Shown piece by piece: positions 47,601-57,835 of a stretch of DNA of 64,000 bases (position 1 is the stretch's first letter; each line of letters begins with the position of its first letter). The DNA is from Chlorops oryzae (taxonomy: Eukaryota; Arthropoda; Insecta; Diptera; Chloropidae). Both the position numbers and the translations under genes were made by a program. The notes beneath the pieces are model-generated. The model did no database searches, was not told the origin of the DNA, and saw nothing but the letters and a program-made list of their open reading frames with translations. The DNA is taken from assembly GCA_020466095.1 (NCBI GenBank), contig CM035807.1, forward strand, positions 17,470,985 to 17,534,984, written 5' to 3'.

Positions 47601-49875
47601 ATGGAATTTAATCAGCCTTAATTGGAATTTGATATTTTTGTTTGGTTTGGCGTATAACACGCCGGAAGCATGGGTAAATTCCCTTACCTTGGCTTCTGGA
47701 TAGATTTTCAAACGAAATTCAATCGATTGATATACATAAGTATGTCGGGGTAGTGAGTCCTTTAAATTATGCCTAATTTTGTGGAAGTAAATAAATTATT
47801 CGAGTCAACACGTCTTCGTTTGCTTAAAGCGGAAAGATCATTTTATAAGAAATTAATTAAATTATGCTCAAGCAATTTTAATTCGCGGATATTTTCAAGA
47901 TTCTACTTAAGTCATAAAAAAACATATCCTGAATAAAAGCCTTTTGAAAGTCTTTTATCTTGCGGGGGAAATAAAGTTCCGTGACTCCTTTTTTCCTATT
48001 TTTAGTCAATCAAACCCTGATTTTTGTTAAGTCGAATGAACCCTTTCGGAATCGGCTCAATTGTTTAAAAAACGGAGCATATGTTTCGAATGGGATTTTA
48101 ATTCGGCGATTGACAAGAGAAGAAATCGAATTTGCCAAAAATCCACGACTGACTGAGAAGTAATTGGGTAAAGCCTTCATGTGATCTTTCAAGCCGCTGC
48201 TGAATTAGGAATTTTTCTTTTGAAATATTCATTTTTTTTTTTTTTACCAAAAAATTGTCAGATTCTTTAAGTTCCCCTTCATCCTAGACTGCTTTAAATT
48301 GATCTTTTACTTCGTAGATTTATATAGAATTATTTTACTTCCCCAATTTATATGGAATCCCAAACAGTATTGATGGCGGCGATGACATTCGAATTTCCAA
48401 CTGGGGTCTTTAGTGCATTGAAGTCTATTGAAAATTCTATAAATATCTCTTTTGCATAAAGAAATGTGGTCGAAGCTAACAGTTGAAATTAATTTGATAT
48501 GTTTTTATCCATCAGGTTGGCCGCTCATCAGAATCACCCATAGATTTTGTCGTTATGGACACATTGCCCGGTGATAAGAAGGATGCGAAAGTCATGCAAA
48601 GTACAATATCACGTTTCGCCTGTCGAATTTTAGTCAATCGGTGCGAGGCATCGAAAGCAAGAATATACGCAGCTGGTTTCGATTCGAGCAGAAATATTTT
48701 CTTGGGCGTAAGTTGAAAAAAAAAAAATAAAAATAAATAAATAAAAACACCCGATTGGAAATTTCATCGAAAATGTTTCTTCATTCTATTCTATTTGCCT
48801 TTTTGAAGGAGAAAGCAACGAAATGGCAAGACAATGTCGAAATCGATGGCCTAACAACAAATGGTGTACTCATAATGCATCCAAAGGGTCAATTTTGTGG
48901 TGGTAATGCCAAATGCGGTCTATGGCGCGAATGCTCCGTGGGTGGCGATGTATTCAGCTTAAGGGAATCGAGATCGGCACAGCAAAAGGGCCATCCGGTA
49001 TGAGATCAAGAAGACGAAGAAGAAAAAAAAAACCCATTTCTTTAAATATCTCTCTATATTGAGAAATAATTTTTTTATTTTTTTCTCCACATAGATATCT
49101 GAAGAATCGAATGTGCTGCAGGATGGTACATTAATAGATTTGTGCGGTGCAACGTTGCTATGGCGCTCCGCAGAAGGTCTACAGCATTCACCGGTAGACA
49201 AATTTGAAAAAAATTTTCTCTTGTTTGATGGACTCTAATTGATGTTTCTTTTGGTTGTAGACAAAACGCGATTTGGAAAAACTGATCGATGAGGTAAACG
49301 CCGGCCGCCCACAATGTCCAGTTGGCTTGAATACATTAGTCATACCGAGGAAAGTGAATATCGGTGAACAAGTCAATCAACCATACGTGTACTTAAATTG
49401 TGGTCATGTACAGGGTAAGTGAGTGATCGAAAAAAAAAGCATTCAATGGAATTTTATTAAAAATAATAAAATAAAAAAAATTCCTCTTTTTCTATGTAGG
49501 ACATCATGATTGGGGTCAAGACAAAAGTACTGGTGCACGCCGTTGTCCTATGTGCCTCGAACTTGGTCCCGTAGTCACGCTATGCATGGGCTTGGAACCA
49601 GCTTTCTATGTTGACGTTGGTGCGCCAACGTACGCATTTAATCCATGTGGTCACATGGCGACTGAGAAAACGGTCAAGTACGTTGAAAATTATTGCCATT
49701 TAATTGAGTTATAATATATTAATAAAAAAAATTTATTTTCCCTCGTAGATACTGGGCCAATGTTGATATACCGCATGGCACCAATGGCTTTCAAGCCGTT
49801 TGTCCATTCTGTGCGACTCCATTGGATGGCCCAACTGGTTATATCAAATTAATTTTTCAAGATAATTTAGATTAA
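34346..49875 (+). CDS. Pli: pellino: E3 ubiquitin ligase scaffold of Toll/IL-1 type signalling (whole gene span, nine coding exons)
   Basis: Joined exons: 34346-34614, 34727-34819, 45387-45618, 48516-48707, 48809-48997, 49095-49193, 49261-49414, 49500-49677, 49749-49875. All junctions are GT-AG and in frame, giving 510 codons. From TDGTESP onward the protein matches the Pellino family throughout. An FHA-like, phosphothreonine-binding N-terminal domain spans exons 2-6 (RSKHYIVQSPQTSKA, RSSESPIDFVVMDTLPGD, CGLWRECSVGGDVFSLRE). The RING-like zinc-binding C-terminus lies in exons 7-9 (CGHVQGHHDWG, CPMCLELGP, NPCGHMATEKTVKYW, CPFCATPLDG). Known family role: binds phosphorylated IRAK/Pelle kinases and ubiquitinates signalling partners in the cytoplasm. 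Drosophila Pli is, as I recall, 424 residues and starts MVKRTDG. A short exon encoding MVK plus AG would give exactly 424 here, but I find none in the window. The first exon used here is an alternative N-terminus and the least certain part. Confidence 0.9.
34727..34819 (+). CDS. Pli: Pli exon 2, downstream copy (93 nt)
   Basis: Identical to 30756-30848. Acceptor TTCTTTTCAG, donor GG|GTAAGT. It encodes the start of the conserved Pellino core, and its last two bases plus the G of exon 3 complete Gly before YNGYLPQGDRG. Confidence 0.85.
35256..35313 (+). repeat. GA-rich microsatellite, unit 2
   Basis: Interrupted (AG)n run, counterpart of 31284-31341 but broken by extra A and G bases. Confidence 0.9.
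35878..36560 (+). repeat. CT-rich polypyrimidine tract, unit 2 (about 680 bp)
   Basis: Counterpart of 31908-32570, with the same flanks but different internal CT/TTC arrangement (many CTTCTCTCTTCT interruptions). The long frames in it are repeat artefacts. Confidence 0.95.
36717..37336. other. Pli intron sequence, no gene seen
   Basis: Unique sequence after the duplication. A GC-richer patch at about 36970-37165 contains GTCAGTCGGAC, an initiator-like motif. No exon is supported. Confidence 0.4.
37337..38224. mobile_element. mini-me-like element with RGAC microsatellite (about 890 bp)
   Basis: The left edge GTGTTATAGTCAGGCGAGCC and right edge GAGTGTGTCGGGTATAAAAA are typical of a widespread dipteran repeat class. 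A (GACA/GACG)n tract at 38034-38090 is followed by a core (ACATGTCTAAATCGAATC, then CTGGTGACGCTGATCA) and a TATATA stretch. This is the arrangement I know from mini-me elements (core between GTCY and TA repeats), possibly Helitron-related. The body has repeated 'atgccacgccca' blocks. No coding capacity. Confidence 0.65.
38225..41070. other. Pli intron sequence with small hAT-type relics
   Basis: No exon is supported. About 38611-38672 and 39775-39898 contain TATCGAT/ATCGATATTTCG blocks with degenerate 'taggga'/'tagagatggg' tips, like fragments of the element at 41071. Confidence 0.4.
41071..41700. mobile_element. hAT-like MITE with perfect 8-bp target duplication (630 bp, includes a nested MITE)
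   Basis: TTGCGAAA stands at 41063-41070 and 41701-41708. Both ends read TAGGGATGGGCAAAA. The arms are rich in ATCGATATATCG units. A pogo-like MITE (41226-41400) is inserted inside. Without it the hAT element is about 455 bp. No transposase. Confidence 0.85.
41226..41400 (-). mobile_element. pogo/Tigger-like MITE, copy D, nested (175 bp)
   Basis: The left end CAGTGTACCTTCTGCTTAAG and inverted right end AGAGTACACTG lie between TA dinucleotides. Internal blocks (GCGGACATATATTTGGATCC) match the family in the orientation of copy B. It sits inside the hAT element at 41071-41700. Confidence 0.75.
41701..42736. other. Pli intron sequence, no gene seen
   Basis: AT-rich, with no splice-consistent exon. 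No element ends are recognised. Confidence 0.45.
42737..43252. mobile_element. MITE rich in CTAG (516 bp), class unknown
   Basis: CCCGGCTGGAAATT at the left returns inverted at the right (AATTTCCAGCCGGG). The inside carries many CTAGCTAG/GCGCTAGCTAG units at both ends with an AT-rich centre. No target duplication is obvious and no frame is open. Confidence 0.6.
43253..44261. other. Pli intron sequence, no gene seen
   Basis: No supported exon or repeat. Confidence 0.45.
44262..44876 (+). repeat. CT-rich polypyrimidine tract, third (about 615 bp)
   Basis: Almost pure CT/CTT on the plus strand, independent of the duplication units. It lies about 500 bp before Pli exon 3. Open frames in it are repeat artefacts. 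Confidence 0.95.
45387..45618 (+). CDS. Pli: Pli exon 3
   Basis: Acceptor TTCTCTCCAG, donor CAG|GTGAGT. Encodes YNGYLPQGDRGRRRSKFVLF through EYKEDTETDMFQ (77 codons plus one base), the first strands of the FHA-like domain. Confidence 0.95.
45951..46381 (-). mobile_element. retroposon family R, copy 2, with 12-bp target duplication (431 bp)
   Basis: ATATCCACCAAA stands at 45939-45950 and 46382-46393. The insert, read on the minus strand, matches 16580-16920 on the plus strand. A target duplication of 12 bp suggests insertion by a LINE-type mechanism. I see no tRNA-like head or coding frame, so it may be a SINE of another origin, a truncated LINE end or a processed transcript. Confidence 0.65.
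46607..47262 (+). pseudogene. non-LTR retrotransposon relic: RNase H end and zinc knuckle
   Basis: The frame from 46610 reads HEGVEGNEKADELAKE, the RNase H motif around its conserved Asp, then DCRILVQVITGHCLLGAH. A frameshift near 46975-46990 moves the rest (ETVEHVLCHYPALARSRL, FGEPWLIQCM) to another frame that ends TAA at 47151. The tail ends in AACCTAACCTAACC (to about 47262). The element is 5' truncated and dead. It lies within the Pli intron, in the same strand sense as Pli. It is related to the relic at 17214. Confidence 0.8.
47263..48515. other. Pli intron sequence, no gene seen
   Basis: No exon or element is supported between the LINE relic and Pli exon 4. Confidence 0.5.
48516..48707 (+). 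CDS. Pli: Pli exon 4
   Basis: Acceptor TTATCCATCAG, donor GGC|GTAAGT. 64 codons, VGRSSESPIDFVVMDTLPGD to GFDSSRNIFLG, central FHA-like region. Confidence 0.95.
48809..48997 (+). CDS. Pli: Pli exon 5
   Basis: Acceptor TTTTGAAG, donor CCG|GTATGA. 63 codons, EKATKWQDNVEIDGLTTNG to RSAQQKGHP. It covers the wing-like insertion and end strands of the FHA-like domain. Confidence 0.95.
49095..49193 (+). CDS. Pli: Pli exon 6
   Basis: Acceptor CTCCACATAG, donor CCG|GTAGAC. 33 codons, ISEESNVLQDGTLIDLCG to SAEGLQHSP. Confidence 0.95.
49261..49414 (+). CDS. Pli: Pli exon 7
   Basis: Acceptor TTGGTTGTAG, donor CAGG|GTAAGT. It encodes TKRDLEKLIDEVNAGRPQCP to YVYLNCGHVQ, the start of the RING-like domain, and ends one base into Gly. 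Confidence 0.95.
49500..49677 (+). CDS. Pli: Pli exon 8
   Basis: Acceptor CTATGTAG, donor AA|GTACGT. It encodes HHDWGQDKSTGARRCPMCLE to NPCGHMATEKTV, with zinc-ligand cysteines and histidines, and ends two bases into Lys. Confidence 0.95.
49749..49875 (+). CDS. Pli: Pli exon 9 and stop
   Basis: Acceptor CCCTCGTAG. It encodes YWANVDIPHGTNGFQAVCPF to LIFQDNLD and TAA at 49873-49875, the normal Pellino C-terminus. Confidence 0.95.
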
Positions 49876-50431
49876 ATTAAGTGCACGTGTACTAAGAAGA
49901 GAAAATTTTTTCAACCAATAATTTTCATCATTATCAGCTATAATTAGTTTAAGGCTTTATTTTTTATGGAAATGTATAAGAAAAAAAAAAAAAAATTTAT
50001 ATATTTAAATGCATGTTAATATCCAATGAACACATTTGCATTCAGAGAGATTTCGTGTACATTTAGAGTATTTAAAAAAAAAAAAAAAATAACATTAATG
50101 TTGTGGAGCAAAAAGTTCACTTCAACACACAAAATTTTTAAATTACAAGAGGAATTTAACGGCATTATTGTATTGATTACATGGCCGAAAGAGAAAAAAT
50201 ATATGTAAAAAGTAAATAGAATATATATATATACATAAACACAGAAAAAAATCAATTAGAATACGTTTAGGCATTTTACGGTATACTATATTGTTTAGCT
50301 GATTGCATTAGAATATTTTGGAGTCGTTATCAATGAACTGATAAACAAGCTTGAAATTGATTGCGTTCGAAAATGTAAACAAAAACTTTATAAACAAGAA
50401 GTTGAGTAACCAAAGAAAGGAAAACGGGATA
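49876..50431 (+). other. presumed Pli 3' untranslated region
   Basis: AT-rich sequence after the Pli stop. I cannot fix the polyadenylation site; no unambiguous AATAAA with a GT-rich tail follows within 300 bp. Confidence 0.4.
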
Positions 50432-50574
50432 CAGTGTACTCTCTCTTGAGCGGACACCTACGGGACCGAAAAATATGTCCGCTTAAGAGGAAACTATTTG
50501 AGAAGTCAATATGCCAGAGCATTCGCAAAGAGTGTCCGCTTAAGAGGCGTGTCTGCAAAGAGGGGATACACAGT
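50432..50574 (+). mobile_element. pogo/Tigger-like MITE, copy E (about 143 bp)
   Basis: The left end CAGTGTACTCTCTCTTGAGC follows TA. The internal sequence is collinear with copy A. The right tip is mutated (GGATACACAGTA). Confidence 0.75.
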
Positions 50575-52233
50575 ATTCACACTATTTTTGGTTATTCCAT
50601 ATCTATTTATTTGTTAATATTTTCCCATGCATTGGGTCTATGTAATTTCAGTGAAACAAACACACAGAGCCTTCACAAAGTAACGAACATATTTTTTTCG
50701 TAATAATCCTACTGAAATCGCTGACAGTGAATACCCTCAAATGTATTCCGAAATATGTTAAATGTGCTGGAATTTATATTTGATCTAATTGTTTGCTTTC
50801 AGAGGCCTTTTTTTAACTTTTAAATACAATCCTAGGCACTTTTTTGTGCGACGTATAAAGTGGCCATGTTTGTAAATAATATCGTTCTTGCGACAGTCAC
50901 ATTTCACTTAAGAAAAAGAATAGCTTCCAACGTCTTTTAAACTGTATTAAATAGGCAAGAGCGATTTTATGGCAGTCTTAAAAAACTATTTGATTTAATA
51001 GTTTGAAAAATGATGGAAACTATTCCTTCAATCATGATAAATAGGCGAGTTAAAATAGTTATAATATTAACTATGCGCCTTCTTTGTATTTTCCAAAAAT
51101 AATTTTCCTTAAAAAAATTAAGAAGTTGATGAAAATTTATCAACGTTTGAAAAACCGTCTAACAAAAGTGGTGTTTTGGAGACAAAAAAAAACCGCGAAA
51201 TGATCAAAATCGTCTGAATATCTTTGATAAATATCTTTCTGTGGTGTCTAGCAAAAATTCAAGATCAAAAATAAGTTCCAACAAGTTCGTCTTATATAAA
51301 TAAATTAATTAATTCTATTGAAAGTATAATTTAGAAAAGAAAAACTTTAATTGTGTATGTAAAGTTTCTTACAAATTTAAACTAGAGCTTACAGATCTTT
51401 TTATTGTGTTAAATTAGACGAAATGTCAAACAAGAAAACGAAATAATTTTAATATAAAAAATTTAAATAAGTACTTCAAAGTATTTTTGTGAATTAAATA
51501 TTATTTTCATATAATTTTTATTATTTTTTAAATTTTAAATTCAATTTAAATTGCACTTATGTCCTTGCTAAAATCGATATTGAAGCAATTATTTAATTTT
51601 TTTTGTATTAAAATTATATCACTGTTAAAAAATTGCATAAATAATTCAAATGTGCTTTTATAAAAGTGTATAATTTTTTTTTTGTATACAAGAAAATGTG
51701 TAAAATATAATCGTTAATAATAGCTGTGGAAATGCGATCGGGCGATTCGAAGAAAAATTTCTTTTAAAATCCACCTCCGGACTTTTGCGGTTGCATTGCC
51801 ACGAACAAACACGTTTGAACTTTGAAATTGATTTGAAAACAGATTCCCTTGTAATCTAATCAATATTCTTTATATAGCTTCATATGGAAATTGAAACAGC
51901 TTTGGATTGCTCAAACATTCATTTCAATAGACCACGTGAGAGCAAAACTCCAAATATACATGCTTGAATGTCTTTCGCTATTTCGCTTTTCTTGTTAACG
52001 CAATTCAGAAAAAATTAACAAAATTGTAAAATAAAATCCTAACGTATTCGGTGTAACGTAAATACTTCAATGTTAAATAGAAACACAAGTTAAAGTAGCT
52101 CTGTACATAATATTCGCAAAAAAAAAAAAAAAACAAATGAAGAACAAATCGATTCACTCAGCAATCCCCGGGCACGAGCAATATCAAAAGAAATAAACTT
52201 TAAAAGAATCCTTTAATACATGTTTCGAAAAAG
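50575..52233. other. gene-free AT-rich stretch
   Basis: I see nothing supportable: no exon, RNA gene or element ends. Confidence 0.5.
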
Positions 52234-52413
52234 CCCTGGGACCTTTCTCTCTAGTTCGACTCGGAAAGCCATTCTACTCGAACACGAAATCCGAGTCGAA
52301 CGAATAACAATAATAACGTATAACGAACATCCGATACTCGAACAAGAGAGTATGAAACGTTCGAATCCGAGAAAATCTTAGTTCGAGTCGGACTACAGAG
52401 TAAGTGCCCAGGG
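52234..52413. mobile_element. MITE with TTCGA-rich arms (180 bp), class unknown
   Basis: The left end CCCTGGGACCTTTCTCTCTA matches the inverted right end CCCTGGGCACTTACTCTGTA. Further in, both arms share GTTCGACTCGG-type sequence. I see no target duplication. Confidence 0.6.
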
Positions 52414-53252
52414 TATTTGGAAATTTTAATATCAAACCTTTTTTTGGTTTTAAAACCCTACGATCTACTTTATTATGAACTATTGTGAATATCTGGTAAA
52501 CCTCCTTCTATACAGAACACAACTTTTCAAAACAATTTTCATTAATTTGGATTTTATTTGAAATTTTCAAATGTATCTAAAAAAAAAATTTTAATTTAAT
52601 TTTTAAAATTTTCATCGGAAGCCGGGGAATACAGCACTGTATCAATAATAAAACATTTAGTATAAAAATTAGAAAGCTTCAACAAAATACATATATATTC
52701 TAAATTATATTAAAATCCAAATAAAGCTGCACCCTTCATTTACTATTATTAATTGTATCTTCTGCCTGTTTAAATAAGCTACAGTCATTATAACCTCTAC
52801 CTTAAGCATTATAATTACTTCTAATTGAAATTGAATTTTTGTTTTGTTATATTTTCGATAAAAAAAAAAATATTGTCATGAATGCTTTAATTTAAAAAAC
52901 ATTATTTTAGTTCTAAAAAGATTTTGAGTTGCCTTATTTAAACAAAAAAAAAAAAGGAAACCTTTTGTCTTAAAATTTTTTTTCCTTTTATTATTAAAAT
53001 AGTTATTCTATTATAGATTTTCATGTTTATGTAATTATAAACGCAGTTCATAGCATTAAGAATATGTGCGCCAGTAGAAATCTAAAATGTTCAATTCAAT
53101 TTTAGTGTTTCTATTGGAGTTATTGATGGTCTAGTGGAGTCGACAAAAGAGTTTATTTTCTAAGCCATATTTTCTAAATGTAAAGTTGAGTAATAAAACT
53201 AATAATAATAATAATAATAAAAATAAAAAGAAAAATAATAATTCGTACATAC
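52414..53252. other. gene-free AT-rich stretch
   Basis: No gene seen. A (TAA)n run lies at about 53200-53222. Confidence 0.5.
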
Positions 53253-53782
53253 TGGAGCCCTGCACAAGTATGCTTGAAAACACTTTCAAGCACATTTGAT
53301 ATTTTACAAGCACTGTGCTTGGTTCGGCTTAGCGAACAAGCCAAGTACACGACAACGGCTTTGTTTTGTAATGAAAACAAGAGCGCGAGAGTAAGAGCTT
53401 TAATTTCAACTGTGTTTGCAAAACCAATTCCTTTCAAAGTACAAAACAATAAAGGGCATACGATGCGTGCATTCACAGAAAAACACAACAACAACACAAG
53501 AAAGCCAACTATAAAATTTCGAATGTTTTAGTGCACTCACTCAAATATAAGCGAGCGCGCTGTTTTGGTTTTGAAAAAGCAAAGCAGAAAGGCTTTGTGG
53601 TGAACAAGCACAGTTCAGTGTTTGCTTTGCAAAAACAAAATGCATACAATGCACGCTCTCTCTCTCACTCTCTTGATTCAAATGCGAAACATTTTCATCG
53701 CTACCGTTGTTTTGCAAGCATTGTTCTCTTCACTAGATCATTGGTTGTCATTGAAAGGCAAGCATATTTGTGCAGGGCTCTA
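53253..53782. mobile_element. hAT-like MITE with perfect 8-bp target duplication (530 bp)
   Basis: GTACATAC stands at 53245-53252 and 53783-53790. The left end TGGAGCCCTGCACAAGTATG and inverted right end TAGAGCCCTGCACAAATATG agree closely. The inside has several short CAAGCAC/GCTTG inverted motifs. Open frames of 80-100 codons inside have no transposase motif. Confidence 0.85.
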
Positions 53783-54311
53783 GTACATACAATATCAAAG
53801 CAAACGAAGAAAAGAAACTGTAAAAGTTAGTGTCTAATATAATGAAAGAACCATGTGAACTGGCATTTTTGTTTGCTCCGAAAACAGATAAAATTCGAAG
53901 AAAATACAGAAATACAAAAGAAGTGAAAATAACTAATATTTATTCATAAAAATCAAAGAAAAGCAAACGAAGAAATTTGTAATTGATAATTGGATATGAA
54001 AAATGCAAATGTTAACAATTAGATTCTTGTATTGAATATGTCTTAAATGATAGAGAAATTAACTAAAAATAATGGAAAAATGAACTGAATTATACAAAAT
54101 ATAAACAAATTAAATGTAAAGCGATATCGTCGATTGTGTCTCCTTTTTCTTCGATCAACTGACTACTTGGCAAGATTACTGGACAAAAATGTTACAAAAT
54201 ATGCCATCGATGGATTACAAATAGGAGATATGGAAAGAGAGGTATTTATTGAGCTTAACAATCGGAGGATGAATATCCGCGAAATGTGCAGCAAATAGTT
54301 CAAAAGAAATG
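53783..54311. other. gene-free stretch
   Basis: No supported feature. Confidence 0.45.
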
Positions 54312-54735
54312 GGCACAATCTCCAAGACTTAAGACGCGAACGCGAAAACACGTTTACAAACTTTGAGTGGGCGTAGCACAAAAAGTAGGCGTGGCAGCGT
54401 TACGAAGTTAAACTTTTCCAACTTTGGGGCACAACAGTAAGCTATGTTCCGAATGAGCACAGTGGGTTCAAAATTGTGGATTTTGGACCAACTCCGTTTT
54501 CTGTTTGAGGGGGTTGGGGTGGTTCGATTTCGAAATTTTTTTCTGGAATCTCATAGATATTTGCAAAGGAACGTTCATGCCAAATTTCAATGCCCTAGGG
54601 CAACTCTCCTTCTATGATTTACCAAGAAATGTATGGAGGTCAAGCACCTTTTGCGAAAGAAATAGATCAAAGACTTAAGACGCGAACGTGAAAACAGTAA
54701 TAAAAATCTTACGTAATTAATAGACAGCCCCTAAT
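54312..54735 (-). mobile_element. repeat family F, copy 2
   Basis: The core matches 2500-2815 and 58080-58400 inverted. AAGACTTAAGACGCGAACG occurs near both sides (about 54313 and 54668). The right tip ends AATTAATAGACAGCCCC, matching the tip of the complete copy at 57836-58537. The left tip is missing. Confidence 0.6.
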
Positions 54736-54748
54736 TAGAAAAACGTAA

Positions 54749-54830
54749 GGCTGAAAACACACAAGCCAATTAAACGTTTTTCTTGACGTACTAGCAAAAA
54801 AACGTTTTCGACATAAAACCAACGTCACAA
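54749..54830. mobile_element. end fragment of the PIF-like family seen at 3188
   Basis: GGCTGAAAACACACAAGCCA starts directly after TAA, the expected TWA target. No partner end was found, so the fragment is truncated or decayed. Its right border is arbitrary. Confidence 0.45.
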
Positions 54831-56151
54831 ATGTTATCGAACTAAACAAATCAAGCAACAGTTTCTGCATGCAACATCTTTCATGCTGAACAAAAGTTGT
54901 GTCGTTTCGTTGTATCTATATAAGTAGCAATTGCTTTTGCGAATTGACATGAAAACGTTTTTGACTGTATTGATCAACCTAAGGGCATATACATAGATGC
55001 TCTCAGTACTAATATCCAGTAAAAGTGTGAGGAAAATGGTAGAAAAACAAATCACGCGTACGGATCTATATAGAGGCGAGCAGGGGTATTCGATTAGACA
55101 TAATGTTGAATTTTTATGCAGATGTCAAATTATTGACTGTAATCTGATCTAATCCGTTCGGAACAAAAAAATTCAACGGTAATTTTATTTTCCAATTAAA
55201 AATGTTCTTTATTTATCAACCAAATTATTACGAGAATTTTAGTTTTTACATCAGTTTTTAGTACATCCATAATAGAAGTTTTGATAAGATCTAAGGTGTG
55301 GAGAGTGTGAAAATGAACGTTTGGTTAGCTCTACTTAACTGTTAGAATTTAAACAAAAAACAAGAGGAGTTCAAAAGAAATGCAAAATCTTTTTAGGTCG
55401 AATGAAAGTTGTGAACATTAAATTTATCGACTTGAAAACCATAAAAGATTAAAACTTAATATTTTATAATAGAATTTAATTGTAAATGTATGAAAATTAT
55501 TTTATTTCCTCGTCTTCAAATGGGAGCGGTTCCTTTTAATCGGAGAAATAAAATCCAAGTAAAATTCTGATATCTAGGGCAACAGAAAACAGAACTCAAT
55601 TAAGGCTTTAAAGACATACGCCGCACATCTTTCAAACCCCTTCCTCAAGATGTGATCAAATAGTCAAATATACAAGAATTAATATTGAAATGCATACTTT
55701 TGGGTGCCGAATTTCTGTTGTTTTCTGTTGCCCTAGTGATATCTTTTCCCCAAAAAGCTTGTTTAAAAAAAAAATGTTTTTTAATATTATTTTTAAACCA
55801 TTTTTCCTTTTCTTCGTTACTTGCTCATTTTATTAGATAAAAAGGTTGTTTTTTTTATTTATGAATTTGAAAAGTGTATTTTTTATGAAGACTAAACTGA
55901 TTTAGATGCTATCTAAAAAGACTTTTCTTTAAGTTTACACTAGAGCTTTTATAATGAGATTTCATTTTATTACTTAGATCTACATGTGAATATCCAAGGA
56001 TCATACAATTCAATTATTACAGTACAGTGCATAAATAAATGTACAGTTTTTCAAGTGCACCATTCTAGAAGCTAACAAAATGGAATCCCTTTAATAAATG
56101 AATTTCCATTTTCTTTCTGTGCCTTCAGCTCAAAAGAGTAAAATAGAATAT
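54831..56151. other. gene-free AT-rich stretch
   Basis: No gene or element recognised. Confidence 0.45.
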
Positions 56152-56380
56152 CAGCCCTATTCTAAATGAATATTCGTCGGGAATTTTTCCCCTCGAAATT
56201 TTTCTCCATAGCAAAATGAGGTGCTATAATCGTCAATCGAAGACAGAATGTGATGACCTTTGTTAAAAAAAATGTTCGAAATCGTTGCTCCCTTTATGTC
56301 GCCTTCCAACGGTGTTAAAAATGGGACATTTTCTTCAAATCCGCAGGAAAAAATTCCCTGGGATTATTAGAATCGGGCTG
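56152..56380. mobile_element. MITE with CAGCCCGATTCTAA-type ends (229 bp)
   Basis: The left end CAGCCCTATTCTAAATGA and inverted right end CAGCCCGATTCTAATAAT match. The subterminal GGGAATTTTT is also inverted. I cannot assign a superfamily or target duplication. Confidence 0.55.
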
Positions 56381-57835
56381 CATGATAAAGTTCTGTAATT
56401 AATTAAGGATACCATTGCTGGTTGGCTGGCTGGTATGCCATGACCAATATGTGTCAGCTTTCAAAAAAAAAATATTCCAACTGTGATTTAATTTTTATCA
56501 ACAATACTTTTAAACAATACTAAAGAGATGCAAAAAAGAAAAGTCAACAGTACAAATGAGTATTCAAAAGGAAGGGAGAAGGAATCAATTTGCTTTGAAG
56601 TAAAGTGAAAGCGATTTTCCTTGACAAGAAATCAGGGTAAACAGAACAAATATTCACCGTTGTCTCATGAAACTTACATCAGAGACAGCGTTCCTTTGCT
56701 ATGCACAAAAGTTTCATCACGGACAACAATTCCCGAAAACTGTACAGTGCAGAGAAACGCAAGGCTTCCATCATTTTTACTAATTTTCAAGGTCAACAGC
56801 ACATTTTTTAAGTGCAAAAAAATAAATAATTGACATCCATCTTACTTCGAATCCGTAAAAAAAAATTTAATAATAACAGCAAGGATGAAGAGTAATTCCT
56901 TTCGATAAAAGTGAAATCTCGAACCAAATAAATGAATTTTGAATTTTTCAAAAATTATTTCAAATAAATGTGGTTCTTTTTTTTTATAATTTTCAATATT
57001 TTCTTCTTAATGTGCTTATTTCTTTCTTACATTTAATTCATTTTTTCATATTTTTACTATATATTTTAGTTTTAAGGTATTTAGAGTTATTTTTCATTGT
57101 AGAGTTATAGTCAAACTACGCATAACAATTGAATTGAAGCTTCATATAATTACAAAAATATTTAAGGACACATTTATTTTACAGATGGAAAATTTTATAT
57201 ACCTATTTATACAATAAAATCGACAATAAGAATTTCAAACTAAATTATTAGAAGATTAACGTATTTATTGATAACATTTTTCCCTTATTATTTTCTATCT
57301 GAACCACATAGTTAGGAAAATAACAAATCATAAGGGCAAATAGGTTCTGTTCTTTAATAAAATATCAACATTCTTGAATTCATTTAATTTATTTTAAATA
57401 ATTATTATTAATATTTTTTTAAATTTAACAAAACCGAAGACCGAAGAACCGAATTGATTCATTGAATGAATACATTGAAAAACGTATTTTTAATATAACG
57501 AATATTTATTAAATTATAGATCAACTTTATATATTGTTTGCCTGCTTCCAGTACAGGGGAGTAACTCTTAAATTAAGGAAAAATTCTTATCTTTAACGGA
57601 GACTTGGAGTAGAAAATTCTCTGGGTAAACTTAAAAGGATCAAGTTTTTGTCTTAAGAAAAATTTAAAGCCAAAGCTTAAAGAAATTTCGGACTTATTTT
57701 GAGGTACTTTCAGGATATAGCCCATAACAAAATTGCTGATTTATTTATCCTAATTAATAGGGCAACAGAAAATATTTTCAATTCAGCACCGAAAGGTATA
57801 CATTTGAATATTTAAAATCCAATTAATCTCAAGAG
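56381..57835. other. gene-free AT-rich stretch
   Basis: No supported feature; very AT-rich between 56.9 and 57.5 kb. Confidence 0.45.

Noticed and set aside
53274..53830. 85- and 99-codon frames as possible transposase parts
   Set aside because: They lie inside or across the edge of a hAT MITE and lack any transposase motif.
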